Of a stretch of DNA of 64,000 nucleotides, positions 1 to 8,752 are shown piece by piece. The translations under genes and the position numbers were made by a program. The notes beneath the pieces are model-generated. The model ran no database searches. It saw only the letters and a program-made list of their open reading frames with translations, and had not been told where the DNA came from. Position 1 is the stretch's first letter, and each line of letters begins with the position of its first letter. Source of the DNA: Pycnococcus provasolii (Eukaryota; Chlorophyta; Pseudoscourfieldiophyceae; Pseudoscourfieldiales; Pycnococcaceae); the NCBI GenBank assembly GCA_938743325.2, contig OW568863.1:124001-188000 (forward strand), in the 5' to 3' direction.

Positions 1-401
1 TCATCCTCTCCAGAGTGCCAGCGTGCACGTCGAGGTGCGTATTTACCGCAGCGGCAACAGCATCGTACGTGATGTCGTCGTGCGTAGGTCCGATTCCCCC
101 CGACGTTATGATAGCACCCGTGGGGCCAGGCACCACTTCCTTGCGTAGTCGTCGCAGCGTCGCCTCGATGTCCTCGAGGTTATCCCGAACAAACTCCGCG
201 CGTTTGATTGTGACACCACGAGGTGTTAGTTTCGACGCGAGGTACGCCAAGTTCGTGTCAGCGATTTTCCCGTTGAGCAGCTCGTCTCCGATGGCGACGA
301 ACGCGACGGAGTTGTGCTGCTGACTTGAGAACGCGCGAAGGGGCGCTTTTCTATAAAAAGAGAAAGAGGACTTGAGAGCACCACGCACTGCAGGCAACGC
401 A
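1..401 (-). CDS. Molybdopterin-binding (MoCF/CinA-like, FAD-synthase-like) domain protein, partial
   Basis: The minus strand from about 345 to the left edge encodes a MoCF_biosynth/CinA N-terminal fold. It contains AIGDELLNGKIADTN followed, about 55 residues later, by TSGGIGPTHDDITYDAVA, the family's nucleotide/molybdopterin-binding signature. Such domains occur in CinA, in eukaryotic FLAD1 FAD synthases and in molybdenum-cofactor enzymes; which of these this is cannot be told because the rest of the protein lies outside the window. The frame stays open upstream to about 401 without an ATG before an in-frame stop, so the 5' end must be in an earlier exon. AG acceptors just upstream of 401 or 387 are candidates. 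The segment ahead of the domain (FYRKAPLRAFSSQQHNS) would fit an organelle-targeting sequence, but that is inference. Confidence 0.75.
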
Positions 402-950
402 CTGCGGTAAGGTAAGTGCTTACCTAAGGTAGTCAGCATTCAACACACACACACAGGCACACAGGCACACGTCACGTGACGTTGGAAATCAATAAATAGA
501 AAATCCAAACGGATTTGTTGGTATGGCGGCAAACCGACACCCGATAACCCTTCCTGAACTGATATCAGGTCGGATGGTAACCTTAGCTAGGAGGGGGCTC
601 GCACACACACTTGCTTGGGCTCACAGACCAGTAAGTTAAACTTTAAGCTGAAACCATGGCGTCACATTCTCACAGCTTAACTACCACTGCAGACGAGTAG
701 TCGAAAACAAAAGACCCGCCAATCTCTCAATCCCTCTCTACCTGTGTGGGAGTCCCGAGGTGGGATGACGTGATGCTCTCCTCAAGTTGGTTTTCCCCTC
801 TTTTGGTTTTTGGTTCCTTCCCGGAAGGCAACTTGCGCCACCTGGCACAAAACTGGCTTGTGAGTAGTTGCCTTGCAAAAGAAGAAGCACTTTCTGCAAG
901 CCTTCGATTCTATTTCACTCATCACAACGGCAACGTCCGCCATTCGTAGG
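402..950. other. Intergenic: divergent upstream region
   Basis: No gene is supported. It lies between the minus-strand partial gene and the plus-strand peroxidase fusion and presumably holds both 5' regions. A short hairpin (AGGTAAG/CTTACCT, about 410-425) and a short CA tract near 443-470 are visible. No clear core promoter is seen. Confidence 0.5.
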
Positions 951-3900
951 ATGATGCTCCTCCTCACACTCCTTTCTCTCACCGCACTCCTCCTCGTGAT
1001 CGCATCAGTCTCGGCGGCCGACACGTTCCAAGTCAAGTACCAGGACGCGCCGGGTGCGGAAATCAAAATCAATAGCCTCGCGTGCGATCCCACCGGACAA
1101 ACGTGCGTCGCTCCGGGAACGTCGTCGAAGATCTTGACGAGCAGCAATGGCGCACTCAACTTCACGCTGCACACGGACATCGTACCGGCTGGCACCAAGC
1201 TGAACTCGTGGTTCGAAGCGAGCTGCCCAACTGCAAGCGCGTGCTGGGTCGTCGGGGACCGGCGACGCGTCGTCAGGACGCTTGACGGGGCAGCCACGTT
1301 CCAGCGAACGAAGGATGCCGGAGGAGACACACACAGGCGACTATTCTCTGTGCACGCATTCTCGGACACGGAGGCTTGGGTAGGCGACGGGTCGGGCAAC
1401 GTCGTTAAGACCACGGACGGAGGAGAAACGTGGACCGTTGCCAAAGCTCGGGAAGGCAAGTCCGGGGCGATTAATACGCTCAAGTGCACGAGTGCCTCGA
1501 CGTGCATCATGACGCAGAAGAATGAACTGCTGAAGACTGACGACGGAGGCGCGAATTGGCGCGTTCTCTATGCGATCGACGACGACGCCAAGTCGTTCGC
1601 CGACGCGAGCTTGAGTGGCAAGGTGGTCATCGCCGTGGGACACTCGAACAGCGTGCGCTGCGAGGAGGACACGTGCACCGCCATAGAGTGGCCTAATAGT
1701 CAACCGCGGCTCCATGCGACGTACCTTGTGAGCGAGACCATCGGCTACATCACTGGCGCAAACTGCCGTGTCTCGCGCACCACGGATGGCGGCGTAACGT
1801 GGCAGAATTTCCACGACTGGGGATGCGGCCTCGGCGGCATGATTGGCGTGTTTGCGCAGCCGGGCGACTGCCGCGCAGTTGTCGCAGCGATTTCAGGAGC
1901 CGTCGAGGTGTCGACCGGCTGCCCCACCCCGCCGCCCCCGCCGAGCCCCCCGCCGAGCCCGCCGCCACCGCCGCCCACCGCCGGCCCGCCGACGTGCGCC
2001 GTTGAGCTGCGCCTGAAGGACTACATGACAAGACTCACGCACTCCCGAACTGGGCCAAAATTCATACGCGGCGTCTTCCACGATTCGCTCGACGCAGGTC
2101 TGAATCTCGTCGATCGCAACGGCAACAAGCCGCCATCGGACTACCACACGGGCGTGGATTTCTGCCTTTATGCAAGCCTCGTCGACGACAAGGCGGACCC
2201 GAATCACAACCAGGGACTGGGCCGTGCCATCAGCAAGACCCGAAGGGCGAATAAAAAGCTCGGCATCTCCGAGCCTGACGCGCTCGTCATTGGCGCCATC
2301 GTCGCCATTCAGCGTGGCGGGAAGGGACCCGAGGTGCCGATGCTGTGGGGTCGCAAGAAGGGTGACTGCAAGGTGGTTTCCTCCATTGGTGGGAGAAACC
2401 AGACCAGTGCCGACTGGGTGTACTTTCTCAAGCATGCCCCGAGCCTGCGTGACTTCAACCCGGAGACGCAGCGTGCAGCCTTCGAGGCTCTTGGCTACAC
2501 GGCGCAGGAGCAGACGGCTCTCATGGGTGCTCACAGCTTTGGAAACCTCGAGAGGTGTGCCGGAGGTCTGAATGGTGTCGAGCGCGGCAACTGGTGCCCC
2601 TTCCGACCCAAGAGCTGCGATCTTGGAGGCGGCCGTGCGATGGATGCTAGCCAGCAGGCTCAGTTCTGCGCGGCGTCGAGTGAGGAGGGTGCTGGATCGG
2701 TCATCACGAAAAACGACAAGCACGACGGCTCGTTCGGCGACGGTGGCTACTGGGATACGACCCCTGACGTGTTCGACAACGACTATTACAAGCACTTCTC
2801 CAGTGCTAACTTCGAGGATAACGATCGCTGCTGCGGAAAGGTGAAATTTGACAAGAATCTCAACGTCTCCTATTGCCATCGCAACGGCAATCCCAGCCTC
2901 CTTTCCACAGGCGAGCCAATCGACAAAGATGCAGGCCTTGCCACGCTCTGTGGGGAGACTCACCCTTGGTGCCGTTCCGATCGCAAGGGGAGGTCGCACA
3001 TGAAAAGCGCGCAGGTGCACGCCATCCCCTTTTCGCGCGATTATCTTCAGAGGCCTGACCTGGATCCCATGGCAAAGAGACTTATCCTTCTTCCCCCTGA
3101 TTGGGCACTCCTTGGGCGTGAGGACACCAAGGCTAAGGCACAGCAGTACGCGAATGACCAAAATGCGTGGTTCGACGACTTTGTTAGCGCCTTTCTCAAG
3201 GTGACGAAGCAAGGCTACGCCGAGGGTGAGCTTAAGCCATGCACGGCGGCTCCTTGTGTGATCGGTGGCCCTGGTGGTCTTGAATGCGGTGACAAAACAC
3301 GAGCCGCGGATGGACGACGCCGCCTCCTCGAGGATCCGAATGCTCAGGTGAGCCTGCCAGTTTGCACTACGGCGGCTGCGCGCATCGCCGCAGGAGACAC
3401 GTGCACGTTGAATCATGCCACGGCTACGAGTGCGACCATCAGCTGCACGCCATCCGGCGGAGGTGCGGCTGTCACGGAGGTGTGCAACTACGCATGCACA
3501 GGCGATACGTGCGAGTCGGACGACGAGGCTGACGCGACGGAAGAAGCGGCGCTTGCCGCGTCGATTGCAGAAGAGGCGGCTGTCGTGGCGCAGGAAGATG
3601 CAGAGTTTGAAGCAGAAGTGGCGGCTAATCCGAGTCCACCCCCGCTCACGGCACCGCCAAGCCCTCCTCCCGTCTCTCCACCGCCGAGCCCTCCACCGCC
3701 GAGCCCTCCGCCTCCACCACCGCCGAGCCCTCCGCTGCCGCCACCGCCGTTGAATCCCTCTCCACCACCCCCACCTTCTCCTTCGCCACCGCCTCCGCTG
3801 GCTCAGCCCATCACACCAAAACTGACTGTGTTGGACATTCCGGGAGCGGGCACCAAGGAAGATCCGGTGAATATCGGAAAACTACCAGCATTTGCCGTGA

Positions 3901-4706
3901 AGATTGCCTTTGTTGACACGAGCGACAGTGCCGTGGAAGTCACAGAATTCGGTGCCTTTAGTTCAATCTCTGTCGTCACCAGCACGCCAGTGGGAGGGCA
4001 GGCGACAGTCTCCTTACCCTCCAGCTCCACGCTCACGATCGACTCGGAATTGAGTGAAATTACCGTGAATGTTGCACTGAGTTTGAGTTCAACCGGAATT
4101 CCTTGCTTAAGTGCGAGTGAGAGTTCGAGGAGTTATCTCATGAGTTTCAATTTGGAGACAGCCAGCGCGGTGGCTGTGAGTGATGGAAGGGAAACACAGA
4201 AGAGTTTAGAGTTGTGGGTGCAGTGGACGCCGTTAACAATTGAGAAATGCACGACGACGACTACGACTACGACAACGACAACGACAACGACGACAGCGGC
4301 GGCGGCGGCGACGACGACAGCTCCGGCGGTGGCGGCGACGACGACGACTACCGCCACTTTGGAGACGACGAAGATGGAGACCACCACAAGTACCTCTACA
4401 GAGGCTAGGGAAGTGACGACAACGGCAGCCCCGACGACAACGGCCACGCCTGCACCGTCCCCGACACCTACAACTACAACTACAACTACATCGACTCCGA
4501 CCACGACAGCGACGAAGGTGACAACCGCATCGACGACGAAAGCCTCATCAGGTGGCACTCTTGGCACGCCTGTCTCAAATGCTGCTCCTCCAAAGACAGA
4601 AGCAACGACAACTGAAGCAGCAAAGACATCGTCGTCGTCAGCTGTGATGTACGTGGTTGGCGTGGTTGTGCCAATCATGTTCGCACGTGGCATGGAATAT
4701 TACTGA
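951..4706 (+). CDS. Secreted YCF48/HCF136-like + heme peroxidase fusion with Hyp-rich linkers
   Basis: This is a single-exon protein of 1251 residues. The first ATG (951) opens a signal peptide (MMLLLTLLSLTALLLV, ending near SVSAAD); the frame extends upstream only with non-ATG codons. Residues about 60-310 carry repeated T-DGG-TW motifs (VKTTDGGETW, LKTDDGGANW, RTTDGGVTW), as in YCF48/HCF136 and sialidase-like beta-propellers. A PPPSPPP linker (about 324-346) leads to a plant-type heme peroxidase domain. It has distal Arg/His in IRGVFHDS (about 370-377), proximal His in LMGAHSFG (about 523-529), and FDNDYYKHF later. A second SPPP block (about 894-953), a beta-rich segment, a Thr/Ala-rich stalk (about 1100-1203) and a short hydrophobic C-terminus follow. 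It is probably an extracellular or wall-bound peroxidase. Substrate is unknown; the domain order is unusual. Confidence 0.85.
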   Translation: MMLLLTLLSLTALLLVIASVSAADTFQVKYQDAPGAEIKINSLACDPTGQTCVAPGTSSKILTSSNGALNFTLHTDIVPAGTKLNSWFEASCPTASACWVVGDRRRVVRTLDGAATFQRTKDAGGDTHRRLFSVHAFSDTEAWVGDGSGNVVKTTDGGETWTVAKAREGKSGAINTLKCTSASTCIMTQKNELLKTDDGGANWRVLYAIDDDAKSFADASLSGKVVIAVGHSNSVRCEEDTCTAIEWPNSQPRLHATYLVSETIGYITGANCRVSRTTDGGVTWQNFHDWGCGLGGMIGVFAQPGDCRAVVAAISGAVEVSTGCPTPPPPPSPPPSPPPPPPTAGPPTCAVELRLKDYMTRLTHSRTGPKFIRGVFHDSLDAGLNLVDRNGNKPPSDYHTGVDFCLYASLVDDKADPNHNQGLGRAISKTRRANKKLGISEPDALVIGAIVAIQRGGKGPEVPMLWGRKKGDCKVVSSIGGRNQTSADWVYFLKHAPSLRDFNPETQRAAFEALGYTAQEQTALMGAHSFGNLERCAGGLNGVERGNWCPFRPKSCDLGGGRAMDASQQAQFCAASSEEGAGSVITKNDKHDGSFGDGGYWDTTPDVFDNDYYKHFSSANFEDNDRCCGKVKFDKNLNVSYCHRNGNPSLLSTGEPIDKDAGLATLCGETHPWCRSDRKGRSHMKSAQVHAIPFSRDYLQRPDLDPMAKRLILLPPDWALLGREDTKAKAQQYANDQNAWFDDFVSAFLKVTKQGYAEGELKPCTAAPCVIGGPGGLECGDKTRAADGRRRLLEDPNAQVSLPVCTTAAARIAAGDTCTLNHATATSATISCTPSGGGAAVTEVCNYACTGDTCESDDEADATEEAALAASIAEEAAVVAQEDAEFEAEVAANPSPPPLTAPPSPPPVSPPPSPPPPSPPPPPPPSPPLPPPPLNPSPPPPPSPSPPPPLAQPITPKLTVLDIPGAGTKEDPVNIGKLPAFAVKIAFVDTSDSAVEVTEFGAFSSISVVTSTPVGGQATVSLPSSSTLTIDSELSEITVNVALSLSSTGIPCLSASESSRSYLMSFNLETASAVAVSDGRETQKSLELWVQWTPLTIEKCTTTTTTTTTTTTTTTAAAAATTTAPAVAATTTTTATLETTKMETTTSTSTEAREVTTTAAPTTTATPAPSPTPTTTTTTTSTPTTTATKVTTASTTKASSGGTLGTPVSNAAPPKTEATTTEAAKTSSSSAVMYVVGVVVPIMFARGMEYY

Positions 4707-5098
4707 GATCCCCCATTCAGTAATGAAGTTGCACATTAGTTTGTCCAACGGTCGTCCGCCCTTGCAGGCCTGCAAAGGTGCGTTGCAATCACGCGCGGTC
4801 AAAAAGGTGGTCAAGAAAACAACCAAGAGGCAAGTCGGCAACCACCTGTGGCCTGTGGGCTGTGCCGCTATGGCACCCACCTTGAATTGCAACCGCACTG
4901 CAATTCCGCGCTGCAAGGAGGTGCCGCCGTGCTGCAAGGCGTGGAATCACGAACACTTTTTCCGCTTTTTACACCTGGCGCCGCTGAAGGGCTGAAAGAT
5001 GTAATGGTGTGAATGGAAGACCGTTGGATAAACTCAACTGTGCTACTTTAATACCAAGTGAGCAATCATCTAAAAAAATTTGAAAGGATCAGGTGTTA
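4707..5098. other. Convergent 3' intergenic region
   Basis: This is the shared 3' flank of two convergent genes. It holds a TGTAA motif at 5000-5004 that could be the poly(A) signal of the peroxidase gene, although 294 bp from the stop is far. No gene is seen. Confidence 0.5.
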
Positions 5099-6343
5099 TT
5101 ACAAAATTGATGGCAAGACCACCATGGCGGCGGCACACGTCGTGCTAGCTGCGGCAACTGCGGCATACGCAAGCGCCCTTTCGCGCTTCCTGCTCTCACG
5201 CTCACGCGTCACGTCCCGCGTGTCCGATTCCATGCGCGCCGCAAAGCTGTCCGAGTACAGCTTGAGGCCGTTCGCCTCGTCGAAGTGCCGATTGCGCCTC
5301 CACGGCCACGTCACGAATCGCCATGCGACGCGCGGAATGCTGAGGTATCGCACGTACGCGCCGTCGCTCGCGTTAACGAGCTCCCTCGCGCGCGGCGCAA
5401 GGAAGGCTGCGGGAACCTCGGCGTGCTCGCACAGCACGTTGAAGATAGGCGCGAGGTCCGCTTTATCCGTTCCCTCCAGAAGAAGCGGCGTGAGGATCAT
5501 GCCAGGCGAAAGCACGTGCGCGGATGCGCCAACGCTCTTCGCCTCATCCTGGATGCTTCCCCACATCTGCGCGACAGCCGCCTTCGAAGCGCCGTACGCG
5601 GCGTAGTGCGGCGTTGGAAGTCCGTCCGCACCCGCGCCGTCGACGAAAAAGAGCGCGCCTCTTCTCTGCTCTTGGAAGAGACGCAGCGCCTGCTGCGCAC
5701 ACAGCATGCCCCCGACGAGGTTTGTGCGCACGACCGTCGCAGTTGTTTCCGCATCCTGGTCGAGAAACCACCCGTAGTCACCCGACGCGCCAGCGTTGCA
5801 TATCCACGCGTCGGCGCCGTCCATGAGCGTTCGTGCGGAGTCAGTCAGCGCGGCGACGGACTTGGCGCACGAGACGTCGCACGCGACGCCGTGCGCGACT
5901 CCACCCGGTTTGTAGTGAGGCAGCTTGCGAGCTTCCGTAAGGATTTGCTGCGCAGCTTTTGTGGCGGACTCCTGCGAGCGTGACGTGAGAAGGACGGTGT
6001 CCCCGTTTGCGATGAGTTCGCGAGCGAGCGCACGTCCGAGTCCACGCGAGCCGCCTGTGACGATGAAGCGCATGCTCGTTGAGTTTGTGTCAGTTTTCTG
6101 AATCTGCCTCTGACTATCGTTTTGCGCTGATGCAGACGTTCGTATTCTCGCCGTCTTCTGCGAGCCGCAGGTGGTGTGACGAGCGAGGCCGTGAGGGGCA
6201 GGCGCCGCAGGGGCGGACGGACGCGAAACCACCTTCCATGATGACGAAGGTGACAAAGAGGATGACGAGGCACGGGCAGAGGCACGCGCAGAGGCACGGG
6301 CAGAGGCACGCGCAGATGCACGAGAGAGCAGAGGGGCGGGCAT
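5099..6343 (-). CDS. NOL: Chlorophyll(ide) b reductase (NOL/NYC1-type SDR), plastid
   Basis: This is a 414-residue short-chain dehydrogenase/reductase. NOL/NYC1 enzymes reduce chlorophyll b to 7-hydroxymethyl chlorophyll a, the first step of chlorophyll b turnover, with NADPH at the thylakoid. The Rossmann motif TGGSRGLG is at residues 95-102, CNAGASG follows, and the family-specific DGAGADGLPTP-YAAYGASK carries the catalytic Tyr and Lys (about 245-252). LSPGMILTPLLL and a C-terminal YVRYLSIPRVAWRFVTWPWR stretch match the NOL/NYC1 tail rather than generic SDRs. The ATG at 6343 starts an Ala/Arg/Ser-rich transit peptide built on an ASARASAR tandem repeat. The last ~20 residues are hydrophobic and could anchor it. 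The stop codon overlaps a TGTAA poly(A) motif. NOL is closer than NYC1 in the DGAG region; the paralogue assignment is tentative. Confidence 0.88.
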   Translation of the reverse strand: MPAPLLSRASARASARASARASARASSSSLSPSSSWKVVSRPSAPAAPAPHGLARHTTCGSQKTARIRTSASAQNDSQRQIQKTDTNSTSMRFIVTGGSRGLGRALARELIANGDTVLLTSRSQESATKAAQQILTEARKLPHYKPGGVAHGVACDVSCAKSVAALTDSARTLMDGADAWICNAGASGDYGWFLDQDAETTATVVRTNLVGGMLCAQQALRLFQEQRRGALFFVDGAGADGLPTPHYAAYGASKAAVAQMWGSIQDEAKSVGASAHVLSPGMILTPLLLEGTDKADLAPIFNVLCEHAEVPAAFLAPRARELVNASDGAYVRYLSIPRVAWRFVTWPWRRNRHFDEANGLKLYSDSFAARMESDTRDVTRERESRKRERALAYAAVAAASTTCAAAMVVLPSIL

Positions 6344-6847
6344 GGCAAGGACGAGCAGAGAATGGAAGGGCGCCGACTGGATAAAAAAGAAGGAGGGTTT
6401 GCAAACAAGCGTGTCAGCGCGTTCGTTGCCAGACGGTTGCCTGCACAGGGGCACAGGGGCACAGGGGAGGGACACGCGAAGCCAGTAAATGCCACCGGAG
6501 CGGGAGACGGACGCATTCTGAGCCAATAGAATAGAACTTTCCGAAAGAGGTATCCTCAAAAATGACAATGCCAACGCTTTTTCTGAACGGTCCGACTCAC
6601 CAGTCACCACTCCCGCGCGGCTTGCCAGGGCCCAGGGGGAGGGTCACGGGAAAACCCGAAGTACCTTTCCAAACCCCCACTCACTTTGAATCATGTTCTT
6701 TGGTTCCCCTTGCGCTCGCTTGCTTCTCAAAGCTTGTATGGATACACGTTTGCTGATACACGACAATATCATTTAAAAAAACGAGCTATCATATCATAAT
6801 AGACTATTAAAACAAAACGAAACGAAACGAAATGTGCACCCGCTGCC
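6344..6847. other. Intergenic region between two minus-strand genes
   Basis: It carries the 5' flank of the chlorophyll b reductase gene and the 3' flank of the LHC gene. An AT-rich stretch near 6770-6830 with AAACGA repeats is the only structure noticed. Confidence 0.45.
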
Positions 6848-8196
6848 TTACCGCAGCGCAAACGCGCCGCCAATCAGCTGCGCGTAGTACACCAAAAAGC
6901 TGAGCATGGCAAGCCGGCCGGCGTGAAGCTCCGCGCTCTTCAGGCGACGAACCTGGTCGGGACTCGCGTTGCCGCCGCCGCCGCGGGCGTACCACCACCC
7001 GCCGCCAAGCCACCCGAGCACGCCGCCAACCCAGCTGCTGTATGCGCCCAGCGTGCCGGCGGGCGACTCCGCGCCGCGGCTGTCGTCTGCGACGCCAAAC
7101 ACGTCGAACCAGCCGCCAGGGTACACCTCGCGGCGGTACAGGCGACTTGACGGCGAGGCGTCGCGACGCTGACGTTGACGGCGGCGCTGCCTCTGCCGTG
7201 AGCGCAGCAGCGTGTCGCCAAGAGACGACTTGCTGCCTGCGTCCTTCGTCGAGCGATTTCGCTGCTGGGCGCGACGCAAGATTGTCGCGGACGACGTCAG
7301 CGCGTCGTCAACACCAGGGTAGTAGAAGAGCACGCGCTGGAGTTCTGTAAATGCGATGATAGTGAACAGCACCGCAGCTCCGGGACTGTTGCGCGCGAAG
7401 AGGATGTCAAGCTTATCGAGACGCGACGAGAGCGAGGACGTCTTACCAATCGCCTCAGGAACGAGGAGCTGTTTGTTTGTTTGTTTTCGTGTGTGTGTGT
7501 GGAGTGGAGAGTCAGGTGAGTTGGTGCTGTGGAAGGTGGTCAGGAAGAAGTATGCAGTGTGAAGCCAAAAGCACGTACGCCAACGAATCCGAGCATGGCC
7601 CACCTTGCGTGTATCACCTCCGCCTCTCGGAAGGCGATCAATCTTGCTCCGCCTCCCTTTGCGAGTCCGAGTGGGTCGAAGCCGACGTCACCGGGCAGTT
7701 CGACGGTTGTGGACACAACGTGCTGCGACGCCGTTCGTCGTTTGCCTGTATTGCTTCTGTTGGAGGTTGACGACGACGAAGAAGAAGAGGAAGGTGGTGT
7801 TGGTGGTTTGACGACGCCGCTTTTTTTTCTGGTGGTTGGTGCCTTTGACGCTGACGGTTCGTTATGGCTTTGTTTTTTGTTGTTGTTGTCTGCAGATGAT
7901 GCTGAGCCTCCTCCTCTGCGCGTGCTGCGGCAGCACGTGTGTTGTTGCAGCAGCTGGTGCTGCTGCTGCAGTTGTCTTCTTCTTCTCCCTCTTCTTCTCA
8001 AAAAGAAGTGTCTGTATTCGAACATCGACGCTAAAGAAGGCGACGAGGGTGTGGATGTGGTGAAAAGAGTACAGTACGTCGGAGCAGGTACACGCCCACG
8101 CGCATGACGCGAAGATGCCGCCCAGGTGGCGACGTGGTTGCGCACCACAATGCCGCTTTTCATGGCTGCGCCAGGCGACCACCTCGACGCGAGCAT
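6848..8196 (-). CDS. Light-harvesting chlorophyll-binding (LHC superfamily) protein, two exons
   Basis: The CDS joins 8196..7579 and 7468..6848 on the minus strand, with a 110-bp intron (7469-7578; GTACGT...AACAG), giving 412 residues. Helix 1 has the LHC signature [18 protein letters not shown], preceded by [14 protein letters not shown]. Helix 2 is [20 protein letters not shown], then [10 protein letters not shown]. Helix 3 is [16 protein letters not shown]. The Glu/Arg pairs of helices 1 and 3 are present. The ATG at 8196 gives a basic, Ser/Ala-rich transit peptide; the frame extends upstream only to a TTG. At 412 residues it is much longer than the usual ~250. The extra length is low-complexity (poly-Gln, poly-Ser) before the mature N-terminus and an Arg-rich loop ([12 protein letters not shown]) between helices 2 and 3. 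An extra undetected intron in the 5' half is possible. The subfamily (Lhca/Lhcb/other) cannot be fixed. Confidence 0.85.
7469..7578 (-). other. Intron of the LHC gene
   Basis: It starts GTACGTGC and ends AACAG. Removing it joins AMLGFVG to LLVPEAIG in phase 0, restoring the continuous LHC helix-1/stroma sequence expected for the family. Confidence 0.85.
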
Positions 8197-8752
8197 GGCG
8201 GACAAATTGTGAGCGAAACCAAAGCAGGCACCTACCAATACCCGGTAGGAAGGAGGAATCCCACAGAGGAAAACGAAATCCCTCGACCGTAATAGAGCTT
8301 CCCTCAGAGGTCAGTGGGAAAGGCCCAATAAAGAAAAAGGGGGATCCACCCCTGTACCACATACCACATACATGGAGAACGCAGAGATTGTCCGTAACCC
8401 TAACCCTAATCCCTCTCCTTCTTCCCTTACATAGATCTGCCCTCCTCGGGACTCTCCTCGGGGGCGACGGCGTATTCGTTTTCGTTCCCTTCCCGGATGA
8501 TCCAAATGGTTCGCATGTCAAGAATGAAATGGCCCCTTGTGAAGAAACATGGTCTGTATGGGTTCCTTCCTTCGTTCGTGGGATGAAAGTCGTCTTACTC
8601 TCGAACTACCATGAAGGCTGCTCCTGTATTAGCTACTGGTGTCGTGGCGTGTTCTTATCATCCTTTACGATAGCTTTAGGATCGGCACCTTCCGATTACT
8701 GTATTAGTAGGAGTACGATTCGGTTCGTTGCTGGTGTTCGCTAATCTTGACG
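8197..8752. other. Divergent 5' region between LHC and FMO genes, with telo-box
   Basis: No gene is supported. The region is the shared upstream of two divergent genes and includes CCCTAACCCTAA at 8398-8409, 344 bp before the FMO start. Confidence 0.55.
8398..8409 (+). promoter_or_regulatory. Telomere-like (CCCTAA)2 telo-box
   Basis: Two CCCTAA units lie in the divergent intergenic region. Plant telo-boxes of this sequence bind TRB/Pur-alpha-type factors in promoters; function here is inferred from position only. Confidence 0.4.

Noticed and set aside
1893-3416. 507-codon minus-strand frame
   Set aside because: It lies antisense to the peroxidase domain, which has intact catalytic motifs on the plus strand.
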